Assembly (NCBI GenBank): GCA_017505675.1
Contig: JAFVOV010000045.1
Location: 1 to 18,216, forward strand
DNA length: 18,216 bases
Reading direction: 5' to 3'
Origin: Clostridia bacterium
Lineage (GTDB): Bacteria; Bacillota; Clostridia; Christensenellales; Borkfalkiaceae
The translations under genes were made by a program, and so were the position numbers. A model generated the notes under the pieces. That model was given only the letters and a program-made list of their open reading frames with translations, was not told the DNA's origin and did not search any database. This document shows, piece after piece, positions 1-7,284 of the stretch (position 1 is the stretch's first letter; each line of letters starts with the position of its first letter).

Positions 1-1
1 A

Positions 2-616
2 GCCGGCGATATCGCTTGCGAAGCGGATATGGAAGTATTAAATCCTGACCTTTATATTTGTACTGTTGACGAGGGCGGCAAAATCGATATGGAACTTACC
101 GTAGGCAGAGGTCGCGGTTATCAAGATGCAAGCGAACATAAAGCAAACGTTATTGATAATATCGCAATAGACAGTATTTACACGCCTGTAAAGAAAGTTA
201 GTTATGACGTAACCGCAACGCGCGTAGGTCAAAGCGTTGATTTTGACAAACTCACGTTAGAAGTTTGGACTAACGGTGCGTTCTCCGGTAAAGATATTGT
301 CAGCCTTGCGGCAAAAATTATGGAAGAACATATTAGAATGTTCGTATCCTTATCAGAACTCGGTAATATCGGAATTTTAGTTCCGCCGGAAGAAGATAAG
401 AGAACAAGAATTCTCGAGATGACCATTGAAGAAATGGATTTATCCGTTCGTTCTTATAACTGCTTGAAGAGAGCAAACATCCACACCGTGGAAGATTTAA
501 CCAAAAAAACCGAAGACGATATGCTTAAAGTCCGCAACTTGGGCAAAAAATCTCTCGATGAAGTTATTTACAAACTCGAAAGTTACGGCTTAAAGTTACA
601 GGACAAGGAGGACTAA
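2..616 (+). CDS. rpoA: DNA-directed RNA polymerase subunit alpha (5'-truncated by window edge)
   Basis: This is the C-terminal two thirds of the RNA polymerase alpha subunit. Alpha dimerises to nucleate core assembly, and its C-terminal domain contacts UP-element DNA and activators. The reading frame is open from base 2, so the start lies upstream of the window. The visible part begins inside the N-terminal domain (segment with VDFDKLTLEVWTNG). It then has a short linker and a complete alpha-CTD beginning near MTIEEMDLSVRSYNCLKRA, with the helix-hairpin-helix region around KVRNLGKKSLDEV. The arginine in LSVRSYN matches the alpha-CTD DNA-binding arginine position. The stop lies 3 bases before rplQ, the usual end of the alpha operon. 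Identification is secure; only the 5' end is missing. Confidence 0.97.
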   Translation, partial: AGDIACEADMEVLNPDLYICTVDEGGKIDMELTVGRGRGYQDASEHKANVIDNIAIDSIYTPVKKVSYDVTATRVGQSVDFDKLTLEVWTNGAFSGKDIVSLAAKIMEEHIRMFVSLSELGNIGILVPPEEDKRTRILEMTIEEMDLSVRSYNCLKRANIHTVEDLTKKTEDDMLKVRNLGKKSLDEVIYKLESYGLKLQDKED

Positions 617-619
617 ACA

Positions 620-1129
620 ATGGCAAGAAAATTAGGCGTAAACGCTACGCAGAGAATAGCGCTTATTAAAAACCAAGCGTCCGCACTTTTGTGGCACGGC
701 AAAATTGAAACTACCGAAGCAAGAGCAAAAGAAGTTGCTGCTTACGTTTCAAAAATCATTACGCTTGCAGTAAATACTTACGCTGATACCGTTGAAACGG
801 AAGTTACCGTTAGCGACGCAAAGGGCAAGGAAACCACCAAAACCCTCGTAAAAGACGGCGTTAAGAAACTCAACGCAAGAAGAAAAATTATGACCATGGT
901 TAACGATTTACAAGAAGTTAAAGGTTTCAAAGAAAGCAAGCCTGACTTCAAAAAGAGAACCAAGGCTATCAAATATCCGCTCATGGAAAAGATTTTTGAT
1001 GAATACGCACCTAAATATGCTTCTCGCAAGGAAGAAAAAGGTCAAGGTGGCGGATACACCAGAATCTACAAACTCGGACCCCGTAAGGGCGATGCTGCAG
1101 AAGTAGCAATTATCGAATTAGTAGACTAA
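620..1129 (+). CDS. rplQ: 50S ribosomal protein bL17, extended form
   Basis: Large-subunit ribosomal protein bL17, translated with rpoA from the same mRNA. A strong AAGGAGG-type ribosome binding site overlaps the rpoA stop region and the ATG follows 3 bases after that stop. The family hallmarks are clear: the N-terminal KLGVNATQR segment, TTEARAKEV near residues 32-40, and the C-terminal GGYTRIYKLGPRKGDAAEVAIIELV. At 169 residues it is longer than the roughly 112-130 residues usual for bL17. The extra length is a Thr/Lys/Glu-rich segment at about residues 52-85, a longer region before the second helix, and a small KEEKGQG stretch before the conserved C-terminal block. A hairpin terminator follows directly, so this is the last gene of its operon. 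Confidence 0.95.
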   Translation: MARKLGVNATQRIALIKNQASALLWHGKIETTEARAKEVAAYVSKIITLAVNTYADTVETEVTVSDAKGKETTKTLVKDGVKKLNARRKIMTMVNDLQEVKGFKESKPDFKKRTKAIKYPLMEKIFDEYAPKYASRKEEKGQGGGYTRIYKLGPRKGDAAEVAIIELVD

Positions 1130-1137
1130 TTAAAAAT

Positions 1138-1171
1138 AAAACCGCGTTATTTACCGCGGTTTATTTTTTTT
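1138..1171 (+). terminator. Rho-independent terminator of the rpoA-rplQ operon
   Basis: An 8-bp GC-rich stem (AAACCGCG paired with CGCGGTTT, 8-base loop) is followed by a T tract, 10 bases after the rplQ stop. Confidence 0.88.
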
Positions 1172-1174
1172 ATC

Positions 1175-1200
1175 TAAAAAACACCCTTTCGGGTATTTTC
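1175..1200 (-). terminator. Terminator of the minus-strand AEC permease gene
   Basis: On the minus strand AAAATACCC pairs with GGGTGTTTT around a GAAA loop, followed by a U-rich run. One pair is a G-U wobble only when read as minus-strand RNA, which supports the orientation. It lies just past the stop of the permease gene, back to back with the rplQ terminator. Confidence 0.72.
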
Positions 1201-1203
1201 TTT

Positions 1204-2202
1204 TTATAATATTGCGGTTAAAAGCAAGTAAAGTAACGGAATAGTTATAACTGATAAAATAGTGGATGACAAGGTGTATATAACTGCGTTTTTAGTATCG
1301 CCGTTGTAGTTATCGGCAAACGTTGATGCAAGACCTGCAGTCGGCATAGCAAAACCAATAAAGAAACCCATTATTATATCGTTTGATAAATTAAACAATG
1401 CTTTAAGCGCTACGGCAATAAGAACTGCCAACAAGGGAACTAGCACAAGTTTAATTGCTGAAACGTAATAAGCCAAGGGTGAAGTGAATAAAGATTTTAA
1501 CGGAATATCAGCAAGTTTAATGCCTAAAATAATCATTGATATAGGCGTAACTAAATTGTTTAAGTGAGTTGCGTATTTTGTGACTTCAGGGACGGCTTTT
1601 GCAATCCCGAAAGCGTTAAATATAATACCTAACACAAATGCAATAAGCACGGGGTTTAAGAGCGCCTTTTTAATGCTTATCATATTTTTATCGCCAGATA
1701 TTAGATAAATGCCTAAAGTGTATAAAAACAAATTAGTTATAATGTTTAATATTATTACTATTGCTTGTATTTGCGCGTTTCCACTAAAAACTGCAACTGC
1801 AAGTGGAATTCCTAAAAATCCATTGTTTGAAAAAGCCATTGCAAACCGCATTACGCCACGTGATTTTTCAGTGTTAACGGTTTCTTCGCTTTCAGTTTCA
1901 TTATTAGAATTTTTATTGAATAACCTTTTCATTGCAAGTGGTTTTGATAGAAAAAAACAACCAACCGTTATTGCAATACCTGCAACTGTTGTGATACCTG
2001 CAAGCGCCAAAAAGTCGCCTGAAAGGTTAATATTTTGAGCGCCAACGAAAATCATAAACGGCAAGGCTACGTAAGTTAAAAGTTTTGAAAGCGAAGCGGA
2101 ATCTGAAGACTTTATAATTTTAGTTTTAACTAAAATATAACCGGGCAAAGCAAGCGCAACGAATATCAAAACGTTAATAAGCATAGGTAAAAGCGCGTCC
2201 AT
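1204..2202 (-). CDS. AEC family (auxin efflux carrier-like) transporter
   Basis: A 332-residue integral membrane protein with about ten hydrophobic segments split into two halves by a charged loop (about residues 92-116, Lys/Asn/Glu-rich). The motif NNGFLGIPL at 126-134 and the second-half sequence with NAFGIAKAVPEV and MPTAGLASTFADNY match the auxin efflux carrier/malate permease family (AEC). Family members export or take up small organic anions and amino acids; the substrate cannot be told from sequence. Start choice is supported by an AGGAG ribosome binding site just upstream on the minus strand. It is a single-gene unit with its own terminator, divergent from feoA. Confidence 0.88.
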   Translation of the reverse strand: MDALLPMLINVLIFVALALPGYILVKTKIIKSSDSASLSKLLTYVALPFMIFVGAQNINLSGDFLALAGITTVAGIAITVGCFFLSKPLAMKRLFNKNSNNETESEETVNTEKSRGVMRFAMAFSNNGFLGIPLAVAVFSGNAQIQAIVIILNIITNLFLYTLGIYLISGDKNMISIKKALLNPVLIAFVLGIIFNAFGIAKAVPEVTKYATHLNNLVTPISMIILGIKLADIPLKSLFTSPLAYYVSAIKLVLVPLLAVLIAVALKALFNLSNDIIMGFFIGFAMPTAGLASTFADNYNGDTKNAVIYTLSSTILSVITIPLLYLLLTAIL

Positions 2203-2230
2203 AAAAATCTCCTGTAAAAAATTTAATAAT

Positions 2231-2259
2231 ATTTTAACACACGCTAATTTTTTTGTCTA
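2231..2259 (-). promoter_or_regulatory. Promoter of the AEC permease gene (minus strand)
   Basis: Read on the minus strand: TAGACA, a 17-base spacer, then TAAAAT preceded by a TG extended -10. It lies about 30 bases upstream of the permease start. The -35 overlaps a possible plus-strand -35 (TTGTCT, 2253-2258) for feoA, so the two directions may interfere. Confidence 0.55.
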
Positions 2260-2328
2260 TTAAATAACCGTTAAAGTAATATCGTTATCTTGGTAATATT
2301 TGAAATTAGAGCAAAATAAAATATATAG

Positions 2329-2553
2329 ATGGAACTATCAAAACTTAAAATAGGTGAGAGTGGCAAGGTTATAAGCATAAAAACAGATTTAGGCGTAAAA
2401 AATCGTTTGGCGGTAATGGGGCTAACTGAAGGCGTAACCGTTACGCTAATTCGTCGCGCGCCGTTTTTAGACCCTATAGAGATTAAATTACGGGGTTTTT
2501 ACCTTGCTTTAAGAATAAAAGACGCTAATAAAATTCAGGTGGAAAAATTTTGA
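2329..2553 (+). CDS. feoA: Ferrous iron transport protein A (FeoA, SH3-like)
   Basis: A 74-residue single-domain FeoA, the small cytoplasmic SH3-like partner of the FeoB ferrous iron permease. It shows the family pattern: LKIGESGKVISI at the start, a central MGLTEGVTVTLIRRAPF, and the diagnostic DPIEIKLRGFYLALR near residues 47-61. The length is normal. The ATG at 2329 has no recognisable Shine-Dalgarno; the preceding bases are nearly all A and T. The stop overlaps the feoB start, so the pair is probably translationally coupled. No clear Fur or DtxR operator was found upstream, although iron-dependent control would be expected for this family. Confidence 0.93.
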   Translation: MELSKLKIGESGKVISIKTDLGVKNRLAVMGLTEGVTVTLIRRAPFLDPIEIKLRGFYLALRIKDANKIQVEKF

Positions 2554-4457
2554 ATAAAAATATTGCGCTAATAGGTAATCCGAATTGCGGAAAAACTACG
2601 CTTTTTAACACACTTACCGGCACTTATCAGAAAACCGGCAACTGGACGGGCGTTACTACTGAAAAAAAAGAAGGCTTTTATAAAAAAGACAAAAGCGTTA
2701 TTATAACCGACCTTCCGGGGCTATATTCGCTAGACGCCAAATCAGAAGACGAACGCGCCGTTTTAAAATTTATTAAAAATTCACCGCCATCGGTTATAAT
2801 AAACGTTCTTGACGGTACTAATTTAGAACGCAATTTATATTTAACGCTTGAACTTATCAAACTGCGTTTACCTATGGTTATTGCCGTAAATATGTATGAC
2901 GACCTTATTAAAAACGGCATTAAATTAAATTGTGAAAAATTATCTAAACTTTTAGGCGTAAAAGTTTTGCCCGTTTCCGCGTTAAAAAAACTTAATATTG
3001 ACGCGCTTATAAGCGTTGCGTTAAAAGCAAAACCAGTAATAAATAATTTAAATGTTTCTAAAAACTACGCTTTTCAATGGATAGAAACTAACGTTAAAGA
3101 AATAGTAACTTATAAGCAGACTAAAGCCGAACTTTTTACTTTGAAAGCCGACGGGGTTTTAACGCATAAGATTTTTGGATTGCCTATATTTTTTGCGGTA
3201 ATTGCTTTAGTATATTTTTTATCAATGAAAATAGGTGGTTTTTTTGGTGGGTATATAGATAAATATTTTGAAATAACTTCTGAAAAATTAAATGTGTTTT
3301 TAACTAATAATAATTGCCCTAAATGGGTTGTAGGCGTGTGCTGTAAAGCAGTTATACAAGGCATAGGAACGGTTGCGTCGTTTTTACCGCAAATTTTAGT
3401 ATTATTTGCTTTAATGGCAGTTATAGAGCAGAGTGGTTACGCGGCGCGTATTGCATTTATTTTAGATAGGTTTTTTCGCGCGTTCGGTTTGAGTGGAAAA
3501 TCTCTTTTACCTATGATAGTATCTTGTGGTTGTACGGTATCGGGCGTAATGGCAACCCGCGTTATAGAAAACAAAAGTGAACGCAGGGCAACGGTGTTTT
3601 TAGCGCCCTTTATGCCGTGTGGCGCAAAAACGGCGGTTTTCGGATGGTTTAGTTATGAGTTTTTTGGCGGAAGCGCCTTAATAGCAACTTCAATGTATTT
3701 TCTTGCTCTATTTTCCGTTGGCGTATTCGGTAGAATATTAAAAAAATTCAAAGCATTTAAAGATAGTGAAAGCGCTTTTATTTTAGAAATGCCAAATCTC
3801 CGCCCACCGTCTATTAAAGACGTTTTATCCGTTTTAATAGAAAAGATTAAAGACTTTATTTTTAAGGCTGGTTCAACCGTGCTTTTGGTATCCGTTGCGT
3901 TATTCTTTTTGCAAAATTTCGGCATTAAAGGTTACGTTGAAAACAACGTGGAAGAAAGTTTTTTGTTTTTTATAGGTAACGCATTAAAGTTTATATTTGA
4001 ACCGCTTGGTTTTGGTAACTGGCAAGCGTCCGTATCAGTTTTATCAGGTATATTTGCAAAAGAAGCGGTTGTGGAAACTTTAAGACAGGTAACAAGCGCG
4101 CCTGAAACCTTATTTTACTCAAAGTTTTCTATTTATGCGTTTATGGCGTTTATATTATTATCCCCGCCGTGCCTTGCTAGTTTAGTTACGGCAAAGCGCG
4201 AACTAAACAGTAAAAAATGGTTTATTTTTATGTTGCTTTTTCAGTTTACGGCAGGGTATTTAGTTGCGCTTTTAATAAATATAATAGGGTTAATGGTTAT
4301 AAACTCATTTTACTTGATTTTATTTTTAATCGTTGGTATAATAATTTTATCAATAGTCGCGCTTGCAAAAACAAAAAAACGCGGGTGCAAAGGCTGTATA
4401 AATTGTACGGGCGGTAATGCAAAATGCAATATAAAGGAAAAACGCTTTACGACTTAA
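2550..4457 (+). CDS. feoB: Ferrous iron permease FeoB with fused C-terminal Cys-rich FeoB-associated domain
   Basis: Fe(II) transporter of the inner membrane, 635 residues. The N-terminal G domain is complete: G1 GNPNCGKT (9-16), the G2 region NWTGVTTEK (31-39), G3 DLPG (54-57), G4 NMYD (114-117), then a G5-like VSAL. The membrane core holds the Gate-type sequence SCGCTVSGVMATR and the following FMPCGAKTAVFGWFSYEF. The start is TTG at 2550, overlapping the feoA stop, with AGGTGG upstream. The last 54 residues (from Met582) are one TM helix followed by Cys at 613, 616, 619 and 626. That is the size and layout of the normally separate FeoB-associated Cys-rich membrane protein, here joined in frame. 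An internal ATG at 4293 could in principle also yield the tail alone. Identification of FeoB is secure; the fusion reading is strong. Confidence 0.95.
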   Translation: MNKNIALIGNPNCGKTTLFNTLTGTYQKTGNWTGVTTEKKEGFYKKDKSVIITDLPGLYSLDAKSEDERAVLKFIKNSPPSVIINVLDGTNLERNLYLTLELIKLRLPMVIAVNMYDDLIKNGIKLNCEKLSKLLGVKVLPVSALKKLNIDALISVALKAKPVINNLNVSKNYAFQWIETNVKEIVTYKQTKAELFTLKADGVLTHKIFGLPIFFAVIALVYFLSMKIGGFFGGYIDKYFEITSEKLNVFLTNNNCPKWVVGVCCKAVIQGIGTVASFLPQILVLFALMAVIEQSGYAARIAFILDRFFRAFGLSGKSLLPMIVSCGCTVSGVMATRVIENKSERRATVFLAPFMPCGAKTAVFGWFSYEFFGGSALIATSMYFLALFSVGVFGRILKKFKAFKDSESAFILEMPNLRPPSIKDVLSVLIEKIKDFIFKAGSTVLLVSVALFFLQNFGIKGYVENNVEESFLFFIGNALKFIFEPLGFGNWQASVSVLSGIFAKEAVVETLRQVTSAPETLFYSKFSIYAFMAFILLSPPCLASLVTAKRELNSKKWFIFMLLFQFTAGYLVALLINIIGLMVINSFYLILFLIVGIIILSIVALAKTKKRGCKGCINCTGGNAKCNIKEKRFTT

Positions 4458-4591
4458 TGCGGGAATCTGATAATAAAGAAGAAGACGCTGCTTTCCCAGA
4501 AGAATGGATGGAAGAGCGTTTTAAGAGCGATAAAGAGCGTTATTTTGATTATTATGACGATATAAAATTAACGCCAAAAGATGACTGGTGA
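4424..4591 (+). CDS. Small acidic hypothetical protein (55 aa)
   Basis: A 55-codon ORF, MQYKGKTLYDLMRE at the start and LTPKDDW at the end, overlaps the last 34 bases of feoB in another frame and stops 4 bases before the likely start of the acetyltransferase gene. It is strongly charged (many Asp, Glu, Lys) and rich in aromatic residues, with a conspicuous FPEEWMEERF segment and no membrane segment or cysteine. Filling the gap between two coupled genes with short overlaps is what a real operon member would do. However, there is no strong Shine-Dalgarno (only weak purines inside feoB codons) and I recognise no family. Function unknown; it may be a real small protein or a chance ORF. Confidence 0.5.
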   Translation: MQYKGKTLYDLMRESDNKEEDAAFPEEWMEERFKSDKERYFDYYDDIKLTPKDDW

Positions 4592-4595
4592 TATT

Positions 4596-5096
4596 ATGGT
4601 TGAAATTAAAAGATTAGATAAAACGCATCACAAAGCATTTAAAGATATTAACAATATTATAAGGCAAAATTTAACAAACTCAACTTGGTTTATGCCTTTT
4701 TCTGAAGAAAATTTAGAAAATACATTTGATGAGAAAAGTTCTCTTGTCATCTACGGGGCGTTTGTTGACGGCGTTCTTGCAGCGGTATCGCTTATTGATA
4801 CTAATGAAGATGAGTTTAACGAACTTGCAGTTAAACTTGGCGTTAAAAATTTAAAGGGCGCAGAACTTGGCGGAAGTATGGTTTTGCCTGAATATAGAGG
4901 CAAAAATCTTATGTATAAAATAAACGCTGAACTTATTGATTATGCTAAAAAAGCAGGTTTTGAGTATCTTGTTGCTACTGCGCATCCAGATAATATAGCA
5001 AGCAATTCGTCTTTAAAAAAACTCGGTATGGAATGTAAACTTAAAGTTATCCGTACTGGGGGATATGAACGCAACGTGTATATTATGTATTTATAA
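4596..5096 (+). CDS. GNAT family N-acetyltransferase
   Basis: A 166-residue GNAT-fold acetyltransferase that would use acetyl-CoA to acetylate an amine; the substrate is unknown. The acetyl-CoA-binding motif A region is LGGSMVLPEYRGKNLMYKIN (91-110), followed by the helix INAELIDYAKKAGFEYLVATA and the motif B-like HPDNIASNSSLKKLGM (130-144), where the Asn-x-x-Ser spacing is typical. An in-frame ATG 15 bases upstream (4581) is possible. I prefer 4596 because it follows the stop of the 55-residue ORF and has GGTGA at a usable distance. The gene lies downstream of feoB without a visible promoter, so it is probably the last gene of the iron operon, although an iron-linked role is not evident. A clear terminator follows. 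Confidence 0.85.
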   Translation: MVEIKRLDKTHHKAFKDINNIIRQNLTNSTWFMPFSEENLENTFDEKSSLVIYGAFVDGVLAAVSLIDTNEDEFNELAVKLGVKNLKGAELGGSMVLPEYRGKNLMYKINAELIDYAKKAGFEYLVATAHPDNIASNSSLKKLGMECKLKVIRTGGYERNVYIMYL

Positions 5097-5103
5097 ACAT
5101 TAT

Positions 5104-5135
5104 CCCTATCGATATTTAATCGGTAGGGAATTTTT
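5104..5135 (+). terminator. Rho-independent terminator after the GNAT gene
   Basis: A 9-bp stem CCCTATCGA/TCGGTAGGG (one G-U pair) with a 7-base loop, then AATTTTT, 7 bases beyond the stop. Confidence 0.85.
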
Positions 5136-5144
5136 AAATAAGTA

Positions 5145-5172
5145 TTGACAAAAAATTAAATTATGATAAAAT
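5145..5172 (+). promoter_or_regulatory. Promoter of the 7-TM membrane protein gene
   Basis: A perfect TTGACA (5145-5150), a 16-base spacer and TAAAAT (5167-5172), just after the preceding terminator. The ribosome binding site GGGGGA follows at 5181-5186, leaving a very short leader. Confidence 0.68.
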
Positions 5173-5192
5173 AAACTAAAGGGGGAAAAGTT

Positions 5193-6437
5193 ATGAGTGA
5201 TTTTTTTGATGAAAACAATTTGACAAAAGAGCCTATCGTAACCGAAGAAGTTTCTAAAGTTGACGATTATTCTTTAGAAAAGGAAAGTTATGGTAAAATT
5301 TCTTATAAAGAAATAAGTTCTTTACGCGCGGATGCAACGGCAATTTGTATGAGCGTACCCGTACTTAAATACGCCTTAACAAAACCGGAAAAACCGAGAA
5401 AAAGTTTCGTTGTGTTAAGTATTATTGCGGCGTTACTAGTTGCTGTGGTTGCCGTGTTTGCGGGGTATTTCGTTGTAACTTCGCTAATACCTATGATTAA
5501 TTCCGCAATAAAAACGACGGGGGAATTAAATAACGAAACTTTAGAAACCGTGACTTTGGGGTTAAGCACTTTATTTAGCGGTATGACTGCATCCTTCGTT
5601 TGGGCGGTAGTGGTTGGCATAGCGCTTATGGTCGTTTTAGTTTTAAGTTACGTAATATACTTTCTTTACGCATTTATTCATATGTCTAAATGTTCTGCGC
5701 AAGAAATGTCTTACGGACATGAAGTAAGAACTTTTATAGGGCATATAGTATTTATGTTGACGGTTAGCGCGTTGCTTTCCGCGTTAATAATTTATGGAAT
5801 TGCAACGGGCGGAACGGTTTCGGAGCAAGTTTATATCTTCATAGGCATTGTTGGCGCGCTACTTATTGTTTCAATTTCTATTTTAACAATTATTTTAATA
5901 GAAAGGAAAAAAGCGAAAGAAATATTTAGCACTTTACCTGAAGAACAACAACTTGATTATAAAAAGCATTCGGATGAAATTAGAAGGGTTAAAAGGCGTA
6001 TAAGATGGATAAACGATAAGCAAGAAGGCGTTGAGAAACCTAAAGGTAAATTAGGTTGGCTTTTAAGCCTTTTGGGGCATTTTGCAACTTATAGAATTTT
6101 ATATAATAATATAAGTGAAGATGAATTTGCCCGCGCAAACAGTACTCTTATCGGAAGAAAGGGGCTATGGCGGTTACTCAGTTTTGCAATAGTGGTATCT
6201 TTGGTAGTGTTGCTTATAAACACGCTAATCTCTTCTTTTGCTACGTTAAAAATTCTTCTTACTATATTATGTATAGTTGGTTTAGCAACGGTAGCGCCTG
6301 TAATGATTATATTTTTAATAAATTGTATAAATATGACGTCAAAGCAATTAAAACTTAATAAAAAGCCGATAGGCTACGTTAATTTAATTCTTTTAATTGC
6401 AATAATAGTGCTAGGCGCTCTAGCGATAATTTTATAA
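5193..6437 (+). CDS. Multi-pass membrane protein of unknown function (414 aa)
   Basis: I do not recognise this family. The protein starts with an acidic soluble stretch of about 70 residues without a signal peptide. It then has seven predicted membrane segments at about 72-96, 133-162, 181-203, 212-237, 325-347, 350-377 and 394-414. Between the fourth and fifth lies a strongly basic cytoplasmic-type loop (238-290, with repeated Arg/Lys such as RRVKRRIRW). No catalytic or nucleotide-binding motif is apparent. The ATG is set by a strong GGGGGA ribosome binding site. It forms its own transcription unit, with a promoter before and a perfect terminator after, so the neighbours give no hint. The composition resembles the flanking genes, with no sign of recent transfer. 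Confidence 0.8.
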   Translation: MSDFFDENNLTKEPIVTEEVSKVDDYSLEKESYGKISYKEISSLRADATAICMSVPVLKYALTKPEKPRKSFVVLSIIAALLVAVVAVFAGYFVVTSLIPMINSAIKTTGELNNETLETVTLGLSTLFSGMTASFVWAVVVGIALMVVLVLSYVIYFLYAFIHMSKCSAQEMSYGHEVRTFIGHIVFMLTVSALLSALIIYGIATGGTVSEQVYIFIGIVGALLIVSISILTIILIERKKAKEIFSTLPEEQQLDYKKHSDEIRRVKRRIRWINDKQEGVEKPKGKLGWLLSLLGHFATYRILYNNISEDEFARANSTLIGRKGLWRLLSFAIVVSLVVLLINTLISSFATLKILLTILCIVGLATVAPVMIIFLINCINMTSKQLKLNKKPIGYVNLILLIAIIVLGALAIIL

Positions 6438-6454
6438 AAAGAATTAAAAGACAA

Positions 6455-6490
6455 GCGGTACGGATAAATTCCGTACCGCGTTTTAATTTT
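6455..6490. terminator. Bidirectional terminator between convergent genes
   Basis: A perfect 10-bp stem GCGGTACGGA/TCCGTACCGC with a 5-base loop is flanked by T-rich DNA on the plus side and A-rich DNA on the other. It can serve both the 7-TM gene and the converging YgjV-family gene, whose stop lies at its edge. Confidence 0.85.
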
Positions 6491-7109
6491 ATTCAACAAC
6501 TTCGTTCGTTGTGTTTTCTTCTATAAGTTCTTCTGTTTTTGCTTTTGGTTTTCTAAATCTTATTTCTGCAATTATAATAGAAGTGATGCTCATAATTTCA
6601 TTTATCACACCTGCAAGTGAGAATACTATAAAGTTATATACTACCCAAAGCGAGCAAGAAAACAAGTTGATTATTCTTATCAAATGCGGATTTTTTATCC
6701 CGTAAGCAACGGTTGTTAATAGTTTTGCTATTATAGAAATTATGCTAACTATTATCATAATAACGGTTGCAAGGCGTACGCTATCCGTCCATTTAATTGA
6801 CGATACGTCCCAAGTAAGAATTATACTTAAAACGCCTAAAACCAAAGTTAAAATTGAAAAGAAAATAATATAATTTTTAGTTGGCTTTCCTTTTTTTACC
6901 GTTTGGGCAAATACTATATTGCGGATTGAACCTATCAAATCCATAACCATACCCGTATACGCGCCAAGCAACAAGTATTGCAAACAAAATAGGGAAGAGC
7001 CTATGGTTTTAAACGCAATAATTTTTCCGTGAGTATTAAACTGCACGGCTATTAAGTTGAACGCGATTGCCGTAAAGCCAATCACTTGAATTAAAACTTC
7101 AAAAAACAC
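6489..7109 (-). CDS. YgjV family inner membrane protein
   Basis: A 206-residue membrane protein with about six hydrophobic segments. It shows features of the YgjV (Imp-YgjV) family: an N-terminal helix ending in IAVQFNTHGKIIAFKTIGS, then CLQYLLLGAYTGMVMDLIGSIRN (the LLGAYTG at 47-53 and the Arg-Asn at 63-64 are the family-like core), and an acidic hydrophilic tail. The molecular role of this family is not established. An AAGGAG ribosome binding site precedes the ATG on the minus strand. The gene is monocistronic, convergent with the 7-TM gene and divergent from the structured RNA. The family assignment is by pattern recognition and moderately sure. Confidence 0.75.
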   Translation of the reverse strand: MFFEVLIQVIGFTAIAFNLIAVQFNTHGKIIAFKTIGSSLFCLQYLLLGAYTGMVMDLIGSIRNIVFAQTVKKGKPTKNYIIFFSILTLVLGVLSIILTWDVSSIKWTDSVRLATVIMIIVSIISIIAKLLTTVAYGIKNPHLIRIINLFSCSLWVVYNFIVFSLAGVINEIMSITSIIIAEIRFRKPKAKTEELIEENTTNEVVE

Positions 7110-7133
7110 GATATACTCCTTGATAACGCTGTT

Positions 7134-7162
7134 ATTATACTAGATACCATTAAAAAAAGCAA
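7134..7162 (-). promoter_or_regulatory. Promoter of the YgjV-family gene
   Basis: On the minus strand TTGCTT, 17 bases, then a perfect TATAAT (plus-strand ATTATA at 7134-7139), about 25 bases before the start codon. The -10 is strong and the -35 weak. Confidence 0.55.
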
Positions 7163-7231
7163 ACGAACGTTGTCGAAAAATAAAAAAACATATTCGCTAA
7201 ATATTTTTTTAAAAATATGCCAAAAAAATGA

Positions 7232-7263
7232 TTGACAAGATAGTTAAAAAACTTTATTATAAT
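7232..7263 (+). promoter_or_regulatory. Strong promoter of the structured RNA / pot leader
   Basis: A perfect TTGACA lies at 7232-7237. A -10 follows either as TATTAT (7255-7260, 17-base spacer) or as a perfect TATAAT (7258-7263, 20-base spacer). A/T tracts just upstream (about 7195-7230) resemble an UP element. The expected transcript start is near 7267-7271. No second promoter is evident before potA. Confidence 0.72.
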
Positions 7264-7284
7264 AACTAGGATAAAACTTTGATA

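Noticed and set aside
4217..4417. A 66-codon plus-strand frame inside the end of feoB
   Set aside because: It is out of frame with FeoB, no start signal is present, and the FeoB frame encodes the coherent TM and Cys-rich tail.
4381..4457. The Cys-rich end of feoB as a read-through or sequencing artefact
   Set aside because: The tail matches a known FeoB-associated domain plan and codon use continues unchanged, so a genuine fusion is the simpler reading.
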